Positions 26,971-35,251 are shown, counted from the stretch's first letter. The stretch: DNA of 43,203 nucleotides from Legionellaceae bacterium (GCA_029212465.1 JARGNV010000016.1:1-43203); one strand, 5' to 3'. Numbers and translations are program-made. The notes: generated from the sequence alone by a model not told the origin.

Positions 26971-28398
26971 CTAACTGAGCTGAATAGTTTGGCCTGGCTT
27001 GATGAGGTTTTTCTGAATGCCTGGGTTTAGTTCAAGCAAACGTTTCATCGGGATTTTTTCTCGGGATGCAATACGGCTTAAACTATCGCCGGGTTTTACC
27101 ACATATCCACCAGCATGCTGGTGTTTCCAAATGAGGAGCTCTTGTCCTGGCTGAATGGGGTGTTGGTTGCCTAAGTGATTCCAAGCACGGATGGCAGTTT
27201 CGGTGGCGCCATATTTTCGTTGAAGCGTTTCAAATGAGTCACTCTTCTGGACGATATGAATTACTTTATAGGTGTTATTTTCAGGGATAGTTGGCTCAGG
27301 GAGCGTTATTGCCGCGGGCCTTTTAGAGGGTTTTATATGCGCTTGATTGGGGACGAGCACATACTGATTTTTTTTGAGCATGTCTGATTTAAGATGGTTA
27401 AAATTTTTAATCATCTCAGGGGTTGTCTGATGGGCTTCTGCGAGCCCACTTAAAGTTTCACCCGAACGCACCTTATAACGCGACCAGCCAAGTCGCTCAT
27501 TGTCAGGAAGTCTTGCTAAGCTTTTCAGAAAAACTTTTATGCGATGAGTGGGGAGTAATAGTGTATGAGGAGCATAAGGCGTTGTGGCCCAACGGTTATA
27601 CCCTGGATTCAGTTGCAGTAAATCTTGGTAAGACATACCAGCAAGCTGTGCTGCATGACTTAAATCAATTTGCTGCCCAACTTCAACTTCTTGAAAATAA
27701 GGCTGATACATAACGTTTGGTAGCGTTATGTTATATCGGTTGGGGTGTTGAATGATTTCGGCAAGTGCAAGCAAACGCGGCACATAAGTTTTTGTTTCTC
27801 TTGGAAGCCCTAAAGCCCAAAAGCTTGCATTATGCCTGGACTTACCACTACGCCTAACGGCACGTGCCACATTACCTTCTCCTGAGTCATAGGCTGCAAA
27901 TGCAAGCAGCCAATTACCCTGAAAAACTTTGTTTAAATAAGCGTAATATTTAAGCGCTGCATCTGTGGAGGGTCCAATACTTCGTCGAGGGTCAATCCAC
28001 CAATCACGTTTTAAGCCCAAGTCGGTACCCGTTTCTGGCATAATTTGCCAAAGACCTGCAGCACCAACGCCTGAGTAGGCAAATGGGTCAAACGCACTTT
28101 CAATTATAGGTACAAGCGCGATTTCACCTGGCAAATTACGCTGTTGAATTTCTGATAATATGTGATACATGTAGGGCTCTGACTGAGCAAATCGCTTCAG
28201 GTAGTCAGGGTGGCTCATTAACCATTTAAGCTGTGCTTGTACTTCTGGGCGATGCACATTGTGGTCTAGCATAAATTGCTTACGCAGCACCTCCCAAACA
28301 GTGGGCGTAGCTCGATAAGCTGGGGCCGCACTCAGCGCTAAAGAAGTGAATAAGAGTAAAAACAGGCAGCAGTAAGGAATCAGTCGCGTCAACTTCAA
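26971..28398 (-). CDS. mltD: Membrane-bound lytic transglycosylase D with three LysM domains
   Basis: Periplasmic enzyme that cuts peptidoglycan glycan strands to 1,6-anhydro ends. At 475 residues it has a signal peptide of about 24 residues without a lipobox cysteine, then the SLT domain with VPIIESAFDP (catalytic Glu100), GAAGLWQIMP and AFAAYDSGEGNV. Three LysM units bind peptidoglycan, at about 308-350 (YKVRSGETLSGLA), 375-420 (HIVQKSDSFETLQ) and 425-475 (YVVKPGDSLSRIA). The start appears to be TTG 28398 with AGG upstream, as no ATG precedes the signal peptide. It follows the bio/pilin unit by 95 bases. Confidence 0.94.
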   Translation of the reverse strand: MKLTRLIPYCCLFLLLFTSLALSAAPAYRATPTVWEVLRKQFMLDHNVHRPEVQAQLKWLMSHPDYLKRFAQSEPYMYHILSEIQQRNLPGEIALVPIIESAFDPFAYSGVGAAGLWQIMPETGTDLGLKRDWWIDPRRSIGPSTDAALKYYAYLNKVFQGNWLLAFAAYDSGEGNVARAVRRSGKSRHNASFWALGLPRETKTYVPRLLALAEIIQHPNRYNITLPNVMYQPYFQEVEVGQQIDLSHAAQLAGMSYQDLLQLNPGYNRWATTPYAPHTLLLPTHRIKVFLKSLARLPDNERLGWSRYKVRSGETLSGLAEAHQTTPEMIKNFNHLKSDMLKKNQYVLVPNQAHIKPSKRPAAITLPEPTIPENNTYKVIHIVQKSDSFETLQRKYGATETAIRAWNHLGNQHPIQPGQELLIWKHQHAGGYVVKPGDSLSRIASREKIPMKRLLELNPGIQKNLIKPGQTIQLS

Positions 28399-28467
28399 CA
28401 GAACAACCTATTTTAAAAAGCAGGTTCGGCATTCTACAGAAAAAATAAAAACCCTTCAAATATGTTT

Positions 28468-28483
28468 AAATAGTGCGCTATTT
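28468..28483 (-). terminator. Small hairpin between the pilin and mltD genes
   Basis: AAATAG and CTATTT form a 6-bp stem with a 4-base loop 10 bases after the pilin-like stop on the minus strand. A T-rich stretch comes only about 25 bases later. Weak support. Confidence 0.25.
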
Positions 28484-28493
28484 GGGTATTGTG

Positions 28494-28895
28494 TTATGAC
28501 GTCCAGCAGGTAGGGTGTGGGCCTTCTTCTCCTCGTGCGTTGAGCGTGAGTTTTTTGCACTGTGTATCTCGTATGGCTTGTACACCAGTTGCGGTTGCTG
28601 TGAGTTGGTAGCCGTGATGAGTGGCTATGATGTTGAGTATGTAGTGCTTATTAGGAGAGAGCTGGGTATTTAGAACATCAGTTATTTTTCCTGTGCCAAG
28701 TGTTGCCGTTTTGTAGGTGTGTGCGTGTGTGTAATATTGCTCAAGGCGCGTTGCTAAATCAAGCAGCGCTGTTTGGCCATCAATGCGTTGCGTGCGCGTT
28801 AAATGTTGGGTGTAACTTGGATAAGCAAAAGTCGCGAGCAAGCCCACAATGGTCAGTACGCATAATAATTCAATGAGTGAGAATCCATCCTTCAT
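28494..28895 (-). CDS. Type IV pilin-like protein (PilE/minor pilin type)
   Basis: A 133-residue class III prepilin. The leader MKDG is cut before Phe5, and the mature start FSLIELLCVLTIVGLLA has Glu at position 5 and a hydrophobic helix. The C-terminal half is a small globular domain, and Cys113 and Cys130 could close the usual D-loop (CKKLTLNARGEEGPHPTC). The ATG overlaps the bioD stop by 4 bases, so it is translated with the biotin operon. No other pilus gene is in the window. It could be a competence or type II/IV pseudopilin. Confidence 0.88.
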   Translation of the reverse strand: MKDGFSLIELLCVLTIVGLLATFAYPSYTQHLTRTQRIDGQTALLDLATRLEQYYTHAHTYKTATLGTGKITDVLNTQLSPNKHYILNIIATHHGYQLTATATGVQAIRDTQCKKLTLNARGEEGPHPTCWTS

Positions 28896-29551
28896 ACAAG
28901 TACATCATGATGTGATTTGGTGGGGGACGCCTGCAAGTCGTCTTGAAGCGGCAACAGGTGTGTCATTGTTCCATTAAACGGGATGGTCGCCAAATGCGGA
29001 TAGGGAATTTTTTGTGTGAGTGTTGCTAAGTTTTCGGGGGAGGCAAGCATATTGGGGTCGCATAAGTTAGCAATCCAGCCCACGCAAGGCACTTGATGTG
29101 TTTGCAGTGCATGCACTGTTAAGAGTGCATGGTTTAAGCAGCCAAGACGTATACCAACGACAAATATAACGGGTTTTTTTGTGTATACAATATAATCAAG
29201 CCAAGTCTGTGTACTGTTGATTGGGCACATAAGACCACCGGTTGTTTCAATCAGCAAGCTTTTTTGAGTGCGTACTGCATGTGCGCTGCAAAATGTATCA
29301 AGTGCGTCAAAACGAATGGTTTTGCCTGCTTTGCTTGCCGCAATATGAGGAGAGATAGGCGGTGTAAAGTGATATAAGCAAATAGGTGCTTTATAGTTAG
29401 GCTGATGTTTCATGAGTGCATCCGAATCTTCTGTGCCCCCACTTTGAATGGGCTTAATAGCAATTGCATCACCTAAGTGTTGTAACAACTGGCAGGTTAC
29501 GTAAGTTTTGCCGCATTCTGTATCGGTTCCGATGATAAAATAGGTGCTCAT
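28892..29551 (-). CDS. bioD: Dethiobiotin synthetase
   Basis: ATP-dependent ring closure of DAPA to dethiobiotin. At 219 residues it has the P-loop GTDTECGKTY (8-17), AIKPIQSG and LLIETTGGLMCPI. The family motif EGAGG-like part reads ETTGGLMCP, a mild departure at a usually conserved Gly/Ala site. It is 1 base after the bioH stop. Confidence 0.93.
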   Translation of the reverse strand: MSTYFIIGTDTECGKTYVTCQLLQHLGDAIAIKPIQSGGTEDSDALMKHQPNYKAPICLYHFTPPISPHIAASKAGKTIRFDALDTFCSAHAVRTQKSLLIETTGGLMCPINSTQTWLDYIVYTKKPVIFVVGIRLGCLNHALLTVHALQTHQVPCVGWIANLCDPNMLASPENLATLTQKIPYPHLATIPFNGTMTHLLPLQDDLQASPTKSHHDVLV

Positions 29552-29552
29552 A

Positions 29553-30281
29553 CTAGTTGCTCCCGATGAAAGTAAAAAGGGTATTTAAGAAGTCTTCTGG
29601 GTGACTTAAAAAAGGGGCGTGCCCTGCTTTTCGAATGCAAGTGTAGTGAAACTGAGGATAAACAGCTTGCATGGTTTCTAGTATTTTGTACGGAATAATA
29701 CTGTCCAGTCGACCCCATAAGTAAGCGGTTGGAACGGTTTGCGTGTGGAGTGCATCTCGAAAATCCCAGGTTTTTAAGATTTCAAGGCCATTTTTAAGGC
29801 CCTCTATATTAAAGTGTTGAGGGAGTTCAAGTGACATCAATGACGCTGGTGACTGCAAGGTAATAAAGTCATGTAGCACTTGTTTGGGTGCTTCAATGAG
29901 TGCCGCGTAAAATGCGTCTAAGTTAGGTAGCTGAATGCCAGGCCAATTATCGGTTACAACAAAGCGTGGGGAGGAGGCAACATTCATTAAGTGTGAGACA
30001 CGTGCGGGAGCCTCAATCGTAAGACGTGTTGCAATAAGCCCGCCCATCGACCAGCCAACGACAGCAAATTGCTTAGGTAAGACATGAAGCATTTTTTGCT
30101 TAAAGGCACGCCAGTTCATGGAGGGTGTTTTGCCAAAACCCGGCAAATCTACCCGATAAATCATGTAAGAATGCTCAAGACGCGAGGCAACGTTGGACCA
30201 TATTTGGTGGTTAAATCCCCATCCGTGCAAGAGTAATAAGGGGTAACCTTGGCCACTTTTTTTTATATAGACCGATGACAT
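29553..30281 (-). CDS. bioH: Pimeloyl-ACP methyl ester esterase BioH
   Basis: Alpha/beta hydrolase that removes the methyl group ending pimelate chain growth. At 242 residues it has LLLLHGWGFNHQIW (oxyanion), GWSMGG with nucleophile Ser78, GRLDSIIPY with Asp193 and KAGHAPFLSHP with His221. ATG 30281 overlaps the bioF 3' end by 19 bases; GTG 30293 is an alternative start. Its substrate maker bioC is not next to it. Confidence 0.93.
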   Translation of the reverse strand: MSSVYIKKSGQGYPLLLLHGWGFNHQIWSNVASRLEHSYMIYRVDLPGFGKTPSMNWRAFKQKMLHVLPKQFAVVGWSMGGLIATRLTIEAPARVSHLMNVASSPRFVVTDNWPGIQLPNLDAFYAALIEAPKQVLHDFITLQSPASLMSLELPQHFNIEGLKNGLEILKTWDFRDALHTQTVPTAYLWGRLDSIIPYKILETMQAVYPQFHYTCIRKAGHAPFLSHPEDFLNTLFTFIGSN

Positions 30282-31351
30282 TGGTGTAAGCACTCAAATA
30301 AATAGTGAATATTATCAGGGGTATGGCAATGATTTAATACAATACGCAAACCGGTTTCTGTACGCCTAACGGTTGGCTCTCGCATGGGAATGCAATAAAT
30401 ATTGTGTGCTTCTAGATACGCTGCATACTGAATTGCAAGTTTAGGTGAGCCAAGCCTGAGCTGTTGGATGGGGGTGTTTGTGTCAGCCCATACGAGAGGG
30501 GAGTGCGTGATATGCTGCTTAAAGAGTACGATATTTTGTTGCAGGGCCTTGCGCGCAGTATCAGCTGCTTGTAGGTGCTGAAAAGCGTAACGTAGGCCAT
30601 GTGCCATTGCAGGACTCATGGCAGTTGAATAGATAAATGGTCTTGCTGTTTGTGTGAGCGCTGTTATCCAGTCGTTATCTCCTAAAACGATAGCGCCTGC
30701 GGCCCCTAGTGCTTTACCAAACGGAATGATACGTAAAGGGACTTCATCTTGTGTGAGCCTGTGCGCTGTAACACTACCAAGGCCACTAGGGCCTAATATG
30801 CCAAATGAATGCGCCTCATCTACAATGAGTGGATAATGGTTGGCGAGTTGCGTGAGGTCTGGCATGTTACCGCGCATGCTAAAAATACCTTCTGTTAGCA
30901 CAATTGCATCCGGCACATTAGGCTTTGGGGCATCATAATAGCGCGTGTAGCGACCACCGCTTAAGCGAAGACCGTCGTAAATAGAGGCATGCATTTGTTT
31001 ATCAATGAGTGCATGGATATTAAGTGTTGCAAGTAGCTGCATAACACCCAAGTTTGCAGTGTAGCCTGAAGGAAATAAGCGTGCCGCATCAACCCCTAAC
31101 GCACGCTTAAAAGCGTACTCAAGGGCTTCGTGTGTTTCGTGGTACCCCGACACTAACATTGAGCCTGTACTGCCCACAGAGTTTTGTTGAAAGCCTGCCT
31201 GATAAGCAGCCTGAATTTCAGGCTGCGTTGCAAGCCCAAGGTAATCATTGCTACTAAAGTTTAAATGATGCTTGGGCGTGCGCTTTGGTGTGCGTTTTAG
31301 ATGGGCACACTCAAGATTTTTTACATACGCTTTGAGTTTAGGCTTCAGCAT
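30263..31351 (-). CDS. bioF: 8-Amino-7-oxononanoate synthase
   Basis: PLP-dependent condensation of pimeloyl-ACP with alanine. At 362 residues it has NFSSNDYLGLA, the PLP-stacking His121 (KQMHASIYDG), VDEAHSFG (Asp178, His181) and FGKALGAAG with Schiff-base Lys213. ATG 31351 lies 14 bases inside the bioB 3' end; the longer frame upstream overlaps bioB deeply and has no family match. Confidence 0.95.
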   Translation of the reverse strand: MLKPKLKAYVKNLECAHLKRTPKRTPKHHLNFSSNDYLGLATQPEIQAAYQAGFQQNSVGSTGSMLVSGYHETHEALEYAFKRALGVDAARLFPSGYTANLGVMQLLATLNIHALIDKQMHASIYDGLRLSGGRYTRYYDAPKPNVPDAIVLTEGIFSMRGNMPDLTQLANHYPLIVDEAHSFGILGPSGLGSVTAHRLTQDEVPLRIIPFGKALGAAGAIVLGDNDWITALTQTARPFIYSTAMSPAMAHGLRYAFQHLQAADTARKALQQNIVLFKQHITHSPLVWADTNTPIQQLRLGSPKLAIQYAAYLEAHNIYCIPMREPTVRRTETGLRIVLNHCHTPDNIHYLFECLHQCHRSI

Positions 31352-32264
31352 GCAAACCAAGCTTTTCAAGTAGGCGGTTGTCGTCACTTTGCTCAGGGTT
31401 TGGGGCTGTGAGTAATTGGTCACCAATAAAAATAGAATTAGCGCCTGCAAAAAAGGCCATGGCTTGTAGTTCGTCCGACATGCTGGTGCGTCCCGCTGTT
31501 AAACGTATTTTACTATTTGGCATGGTGATGCGAGCGGTTGCGATGGTGCGAATTATTTCTAAACCCTCTACCTCAGGCGAGCTACCAAGAGGTGCGCCTT
31601 GAATGGGGATGAGCTTATTAATCGGAACACTTTCAGGCGGGGGCGTTAAGTTTGCAAGCGAGTGAATAAACTCGATGCGGTCTTCGCGGGTTTCGCCAAG
31701 CCCCAAAATACCTCCGCAACAGACCTGAATACCTGCTTGTCGTACCGTTTCGAGCGTATCAATTCTGTCAGCAAAGGTGCGTGTGGTTGTAACTTTTTCG
31801 TAATAACTAGGAGAAGTATCAATATTATGATTATAAAAATCGAGCCCCGCATCTTTGAGGGCGCTTGCTTGATCTTCTGAAAGCATGCCAAGCGTCATAC
31901 AGGTTTCAAGGCCTAGCGCTTTGACATCTTGAATCATCTGAGTAAGCTCAGGCATCGCTTTTTTGGGTGGAGAGCGCCATGCAGCGCCCATACAAAAACG
32001 CGTTGCGCCTTCAGCTTTTGCTTTTTTAGCAGCACAAATAACATCATCGCGTGACATCAGCTTTTCTTTTTTGAGCGCTGTGTTGTGATGCCCACTCTGA
32101 TTGCAGTAGCCGCAATCCTCAGGGCATGCGCCTGTTTTAATGCTTAGAAGCTTTGCCATCTGGACGGCATTACGTGGCTGATGTTCGCGGTGCACGGTAT
32201 GTGCTTCATACAAGAGCTCAAGAAGGGGTTGCGTGTAAATATCGGTAACTGCTTGAATATCCAT
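31338..32264 (-). CDS. bioB: Biotin synthase
   Basis: Radical SAM enzyme inserting sulfur into dethiobiotin. At 308 residues, shorter at the C-terminus than E. coli (346), it has the [4Fe-4S] motif CPEDCGYC (Cys47, 51, 54). YNHNIDTSP, CCGGILGLGE and RLTAGR, with the Arg that binds the [2Fe-2S] cluster, are also present. AAAGGCG lies 10 bases before the ATG. It is the first gene of bioB-F-H-D-pilin. Confidence 0.97.
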   Translation of the reverse strand: MDIQAVTDIYTQPLLELLYEAHTVHREHQPRNAVQMAKLLSIKTGACPEDCGYCNQSGHHNTALKKEKLMSRDDVICAAKKAKAEGATRFCMGAAWRSPPKKAMPELTQMIQDVKALGLETCMTLGMLSEDQASALKDAGLDFYNHNIDTSPSYYEKVTTTRTFADRIDTLETVRQAGIQVCCGGILGLGETREDRIEFIHSLANLTPPPESVPINKLIPIQGAPLGSSPEVEGLEIIRTIATARITMPNSKIRLTAGRTSMSDELQAMAFFAGANSIFIGDQLLTAPNPEQSDDNRLLEKLGLHAEA

Positions 32265-32306
32265 GTAATAATTGCGCCTTTGTTATCTATTTATATGATG
32301 GCACTC

Positions 32307-32334
32307 ATGATAGAGTGTGCCACACCATTGTCAA
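32307..32334 (-). promoter_or_regulatory. bioB promoter
   Basis: On the minus strand a perfect -35 TTGACA (32329-32334) and -10 TATCAT (32307-32312, 5/6) are 16 bases apart, with the start of transcription about 35 bases before bioB. The -35 lies within the left half of the BirA-type operator, so repressor binding would block it. Confidence 0.65.
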
Positions 32335-32359
32335 CCTAAAAATAAAAAATGGTTAACGA
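32328..32359. promoter_or_regulatory. BirA-type biotin operator
   Basis: Half-sites TTGTCAACC (32328-32336) and GGTTAACGA (32351-32359) are inverted around 14 bases. Each differs at one position from the known TTGTTAACC form of the BirA site. The right half overlaps the first codons of bioA (ATG at 32349), and the left half covers the bioB -35. Biotin-bound BirA would then repress both directions. BirA itself is not in the window. Confidence 0.7.
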
Positions 32360-33665
32360 AGATGATTTGCTTGCGCGTGATGCGGCACATATATGGCCGC
32401 CTTGTACGCCACTGAGACCAGACGTTGAAATACCGCGCCTTATTGTCGAGTCGGCAGCTGGCAGTTATTTACATACGAATCAAGGCAAAATGATAGATGC
32501 TATATCGAGTTGGTGGTGCAAAGCACTTGGGCATCAACCGGCACCTGTCATTGCGTCTATCGAAGCACAACTTCGGCAATTTGAGCATGTGATTGGTGCA
32601 AATACGACGTATCCCTTGCAAGTTAAATTGGCTGAGAAACTGTCTGAGCTGACACAAAAGCAGCATGTGTTTTTTGCAAGTGATGGTTCATGTGCGGTTG
32701 AAATTGCTTTAAAGCTTGCGGTGCATGCGATGCAGCTGAGAGGCATGCCTGAGCGTCGCGAGTTTATTACTTTATCGAATAGTTATCATGGAGAAACCCT
32801 TGCAACGCTTGGTGTGAGTGATGTGGGGTTGTATAAAAAACCGTTCGAAGGCATGGGGCCTGCTTGTCATGTGTTACACCATGTGCCATATGTCTCAGGG
32901 GAAAGTGATCCTATGTGGCGCGACTGTACTTCTGTATGGCCTCGTATTGAGGCGCAACTCGATACGCTCAAGACGCGTGCGTGTGCGATTATTGTTGAGC
33001 CTATTTTACAAGGTGCAGGTGGTATGCAAGTGTATAGCGCTGATTTTTTAAGGCGTTTAGGGGATTGGGCAAAGCAGCATGATTGTTACTTAATTGCTGA
33101 TGAAATCATGACGGGCTTGGGCCGAACAGGCGCGATTTTGGCATCAAACCACGCAGGCATTAGCCCAGACTTTATTTGTTTATCTAAAACGCTAACAGCT
33201 GGCACAATGCCGCTTAGTTGTACCTTAATTGATGCAGCAGTGTTTGATGTATTTGCAGCAAATCCTAACGATCCATTCCTACACTCACATACCTACACAG
33301 GGCATGCCCTTGGGGTTGCAGCAGCAATGGCAACGCTTGATGTACTTGAAGCAGTAAAAATTGATAAAAAAGCGCGTGAGTTGGGTGCTTATATGAAATC
33401 ATCATTTGAAGCTGTTGCGGCATCTACCGGGCGTATTCAAAACATTCGAAGCATCGGGGGGATGGTTGCAGGTGAGTTGGTTGTGCCAGATAACCAGTTA
33501 ATGGGGCGGGCACTCTCGCGTGAAGCACTTAAGCGTGGTGCACTATTACGCCCACTTGGAAATACAGTGTATTGGTTTCCGCCACTTAACACAGAGACAC
33601 GTACAATTGATGCATTAGCTGCCATCACACAGGATGCAATTGATGCGATACTTTCTCACCCATAA
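32349..33665 (+). CDS. bioA: Adenosylmethionine-8-amino-7-oxononanoate aminotransferase
   Basis: PLP enzyme making DAPA from KAPA, with SAM as amino donor. At 438 residues it has RDAAHIWPPCTPL, SSWWCKALGH, SDGSCAVEIALK, SYHGET, IADEIMTGLGRTG (Asp251) and LSKTLTAG with Lys280. ATG 32349 is the natural N-terminus, but there is no Shine-Dalgarno site because the operator and an A-tract occupy that place. It is divergent from bioB, as in enterics. Confidence 0.96.
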   Translation: MVNEDDLLARDAAHIWPPCTPLRPDVEIPRLIVESAAGSYLHTNQGKMIDAISSWWCKALGHQPAPVIASIEAQLRQFEHVIGANTTYPLQVKLAEKLSELTQKQHVFFASDGSCAVEIALKLAVHAMQLRGMPERREFITLSNSYHGETLATLGVSDVGLYKKPFEGMGPACHVLHHVPYVSGESDPMWRDCTSVWPRIEAQLDTLKTRACAIIVEPILQGAGGMQVYSADFLRRLGDWAKQHDCYLIADEIMTGLGRTGAILASNHAGISPDFICLSKTLTAGTMPLSCTLIDAAVFDVFAANPNDPFLHSHTYTGHALGVAAAMATLDVLEAVKIDKKARELGAYMKSSFEAVAASTGRIQNIRSIGGMVAGELVVPDNQLMGRALSREALKRGALLRPLGNTVYWFPPLNTETRTIDALAAITQDAIDAILSHP

Positions 33666-33683
33666 TGTTTTTTTATACTAACT

Positions 33684-33713
33684 AGCTTGCCCATGTGGTA
33701 AGCTGCCTTTTTT
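33684..33713 (+). terminator. Intrinsic terminator of bioA
   Basis: AGCTTGCC (33684-33691) pairs with GGTAAGCT (33697-33704, one G-U pair) around CATGT, followed by GCC and six T residues. It begins 18 bases after the bioA stop. Confidence 0.7.
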
Positions 33714-33740
33714 GTGTTTATTTCGAACAGAGGTAATCAA

Positions 33741-34289
33741 ATGCCAACAGTATTTACTACAAACGATTTGATGCAGCATGCTTTTTGGGGAAGGTACGCT
33801 TGGTCTTTAGCCCATCAACCTGATATCAGGGCATGTAGCCTTACGCGTGACCAGATAGGGTTGTATCTTGAGCGCGTGGTTGATTGGCCACCAGTGATAA
33901 CCCTAATAGAGAGAAACGTGGCGCATTTCAATCAAAGGCCCATTGCAGACCCTGTGCAGATGCAACAGCTTTTTAAGTGGTACGCAGGGAGTGTAACGGT
34001 ATTACTCTCAGACTTTAAGGCGCGCTTGATTGATGCGATAGTACGTGTGCACCGCGGGGAAGAGGTGAAATGTCAGTTGAACGAAGACGATATTGAACAA
34101 GCGCATGAAAAATTTCAACGTCATCTGGCGCGTTTTTGGGGTGCATACGAGCATAATTCGTTGTGGGGAGGCCCACGCCCAAATGTGGCTGACTTAGCGG
34201 GAAGTGCGAATGCCATTATAGGGAAGAGAAAACTTGATGAAGTTGAGCTTGATGAAGTGGAGGGGGTGCTTCACCAACTTGAGATATAA
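33741..34289 (+). CDS. Uncharacterised small protein with acidic tail
   Basis: A 182-residue soluble, mainly helical protein that I do not recognise. Its only distinct features are a Trp-rich first half (FWGRYAW, DWPPVI), a short loop SLWGGPRPNVADLAGS and a C-terminal stretch KRKLDEVELDEVE made by a 15-base tandem repeat (34233-34262). AGAGG lies 7 bases before ATG 33741, so the longer frame to 33714 is not needed. It has its own unit between the bioA terminator and the fmdB promoter. The acidic end near the C-terminus resembles the E-block of some Dot/Icm substrates, a weak hint only. Confidence 0.7.
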   Translation: MPTVFTTNDLMQHAFWGRYAWSLAHQPDIRACSLTRDQIGLYLERVVDWPPVITLIERNVAHFNQRPIADPVQMQQLFKWYAGSVTVLLSDFKARLIDAIVRVHRGEEVKCQLNEDDIEQAHEKFQRHLARFWGAYEHNSLWGGPRPNVADLAGSANAIIGKRKLDEVELDEVEGVLHQLEI

Positions 34290-34302
34290 GAAAATAATAA
34301 CG

Positions 34303-34332
34303 TTGTCGAAAAGCCCCAGAGTATGCTATAAA
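34303..34332 (+). promoter_or_regulatory. Sigma70-type promoter of fmdB-DUF502
   Basis: TTGTCG (34303-34308, 4/6) and TATAAA (34327-34332, 5/6) are 18 bases apart, about 45 bases before the fmdB ATG. Confidence 0.5.
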
Positions 34333-34376
34333 ACAGGCAGCAATTGATATAACCTCTGAATGTTTGTGAGTCTGTA

Positions 34377-34625
34377 ATGCCAATTTATGAATATCGATGT
34401 AGCGCGTGTCAGCACACGTTTGATGCGCTTCAAAAAATGAGTGATGCCCCATTAACACATTGCCCTCAGTGTGGTAAAGATACGGCGGAAAAGTTGGTGT
34501 CTGCTGCTGGGTTTCAACTAAAAGGGAGTGGTTGGTACGTGACGGATTTTAAAGATAAACCCAAACAATCTGCCACCTCACCTGAGAACAAGACAAAAAG
34601 TACCGCCAAAAAGTCGGAGGAATAG
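34377..34625 (+). CDS. FmdB-type zinc-ribbon regulatory protein
   Basis: An 82-residue protein with MPIYEYRCSACQHTFD and HCPQCGKD, whose two CxxC pairs (Cys8/11, Cys29/32) make a zinc ribbon. SAAGFQLKGSGWYVTDF is the family continuation, and the tail is Lys/Ser-rich. Function is not known beyond the family label. Together with the DUF502 gene it forms the pair often found before aspS; aspS is absent here. Confidence 0.92.
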   Translation: MPIYEYRCSACQHTFDALQKMSDAPLTHCPQCGKDTAEKLVSAAGFQLKGSGWYVTDFKDKPKQSATSPENKTKSTAKKSEE

Positions 34626-34628
34626 CGA

Positions 34629-35240
34629 TTGAAGCCTAAGTCCGTTCGTAGTTATTTGTTAGCAGGGCTTGTGGTGTGGCTGCCTGTGATTGTAACACTG
34701 TTGGTATTGCGCTTTATTATAGACTTACTTGATAAGTCTATGGCGTTACTTCCACACGCCTATCAACCAGAGCAATTGTTTGGGTTTCACATGCCAGGAT
34801 TTGGTGTGATTTTTTCACTGTTACTTTTGTTTTTAACAGGACTGTTTGCAACCAACTTTTTGGGGCAGCGTCTGGTCCGTTGGAGTGAGGCGATACTCGA
34901 CAGAATTCCTTTAGTGCGCTCAATTTATAGTGCGAGTAAACAAGTGATGGAGACTGTTTTTTCGAGCAATAGTGAAGCATTTCGAAAAGTGCTCCTCATT
35001 GAGTATCCACGTAAGGGTCTTTGGACCATCGCCTTTCAAACGGGGGTTGCCAGTCAGGAAGTGTGTGAATATACGGGAGAAGATATGCTGTCTGTATTTG
35101 TTCCAACCACGCCTAACCCAACCTCTGGTTTTTTAATGATGGTTGCAAAATCTTCGACGACCGAGCTTTCCATGAGCATTGATGATGCGTTAAAGTTAAT
35201 TATCTCACTTGGGGTGATGCAGGCCAGAAAACCCGTTTAG
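34629..35240 (+). CDS. DUF502 membrane protein
   Basis: A 203-residue inner-membrane protein with two hydrophobic segments (about 10-32 and 58-78) and the family signature DRIPLVRSIYSASKQVMETV. VPTTPNPTSGFLMMV is also family-typical. The start is TTG 34629 with a strong GGAGG 8 bases upstream. Function is unknown. It follows fmdB by 3 bases and precedes the channel gene by 11. Confidence 0.92.
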   Translation: MKPKSVRSYLLAGLVVWLPVIVTLLVLRFIIDLLDKSMALLPHAYQPEQLFGFHMPGFGVIFSLLLLFLTGLFATNFLGQRLVRWSEAILDRIPLVRSIYSASKQVMETVFSSNSEAFRKVLLIEYPRKGLWTIAFQTGVASQEVCEYTGEDMLSVFVPTTPNPTSGFLMMVAKSSTTELSMSIDDALKLIISLGVMQARKPV

Positions 35241-35251
35241 CAGGTTTAAAT

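Noticed and set aside
34233-34262. 15-base tandem repeat as a phase-variation tract, or KRKL as a nuclear localisation signal
   Set aside because: Two in-frame copies of a multiple of three cannot shift the frame, and KRKLDE does not fit the K-K/R-x-K/R rule.
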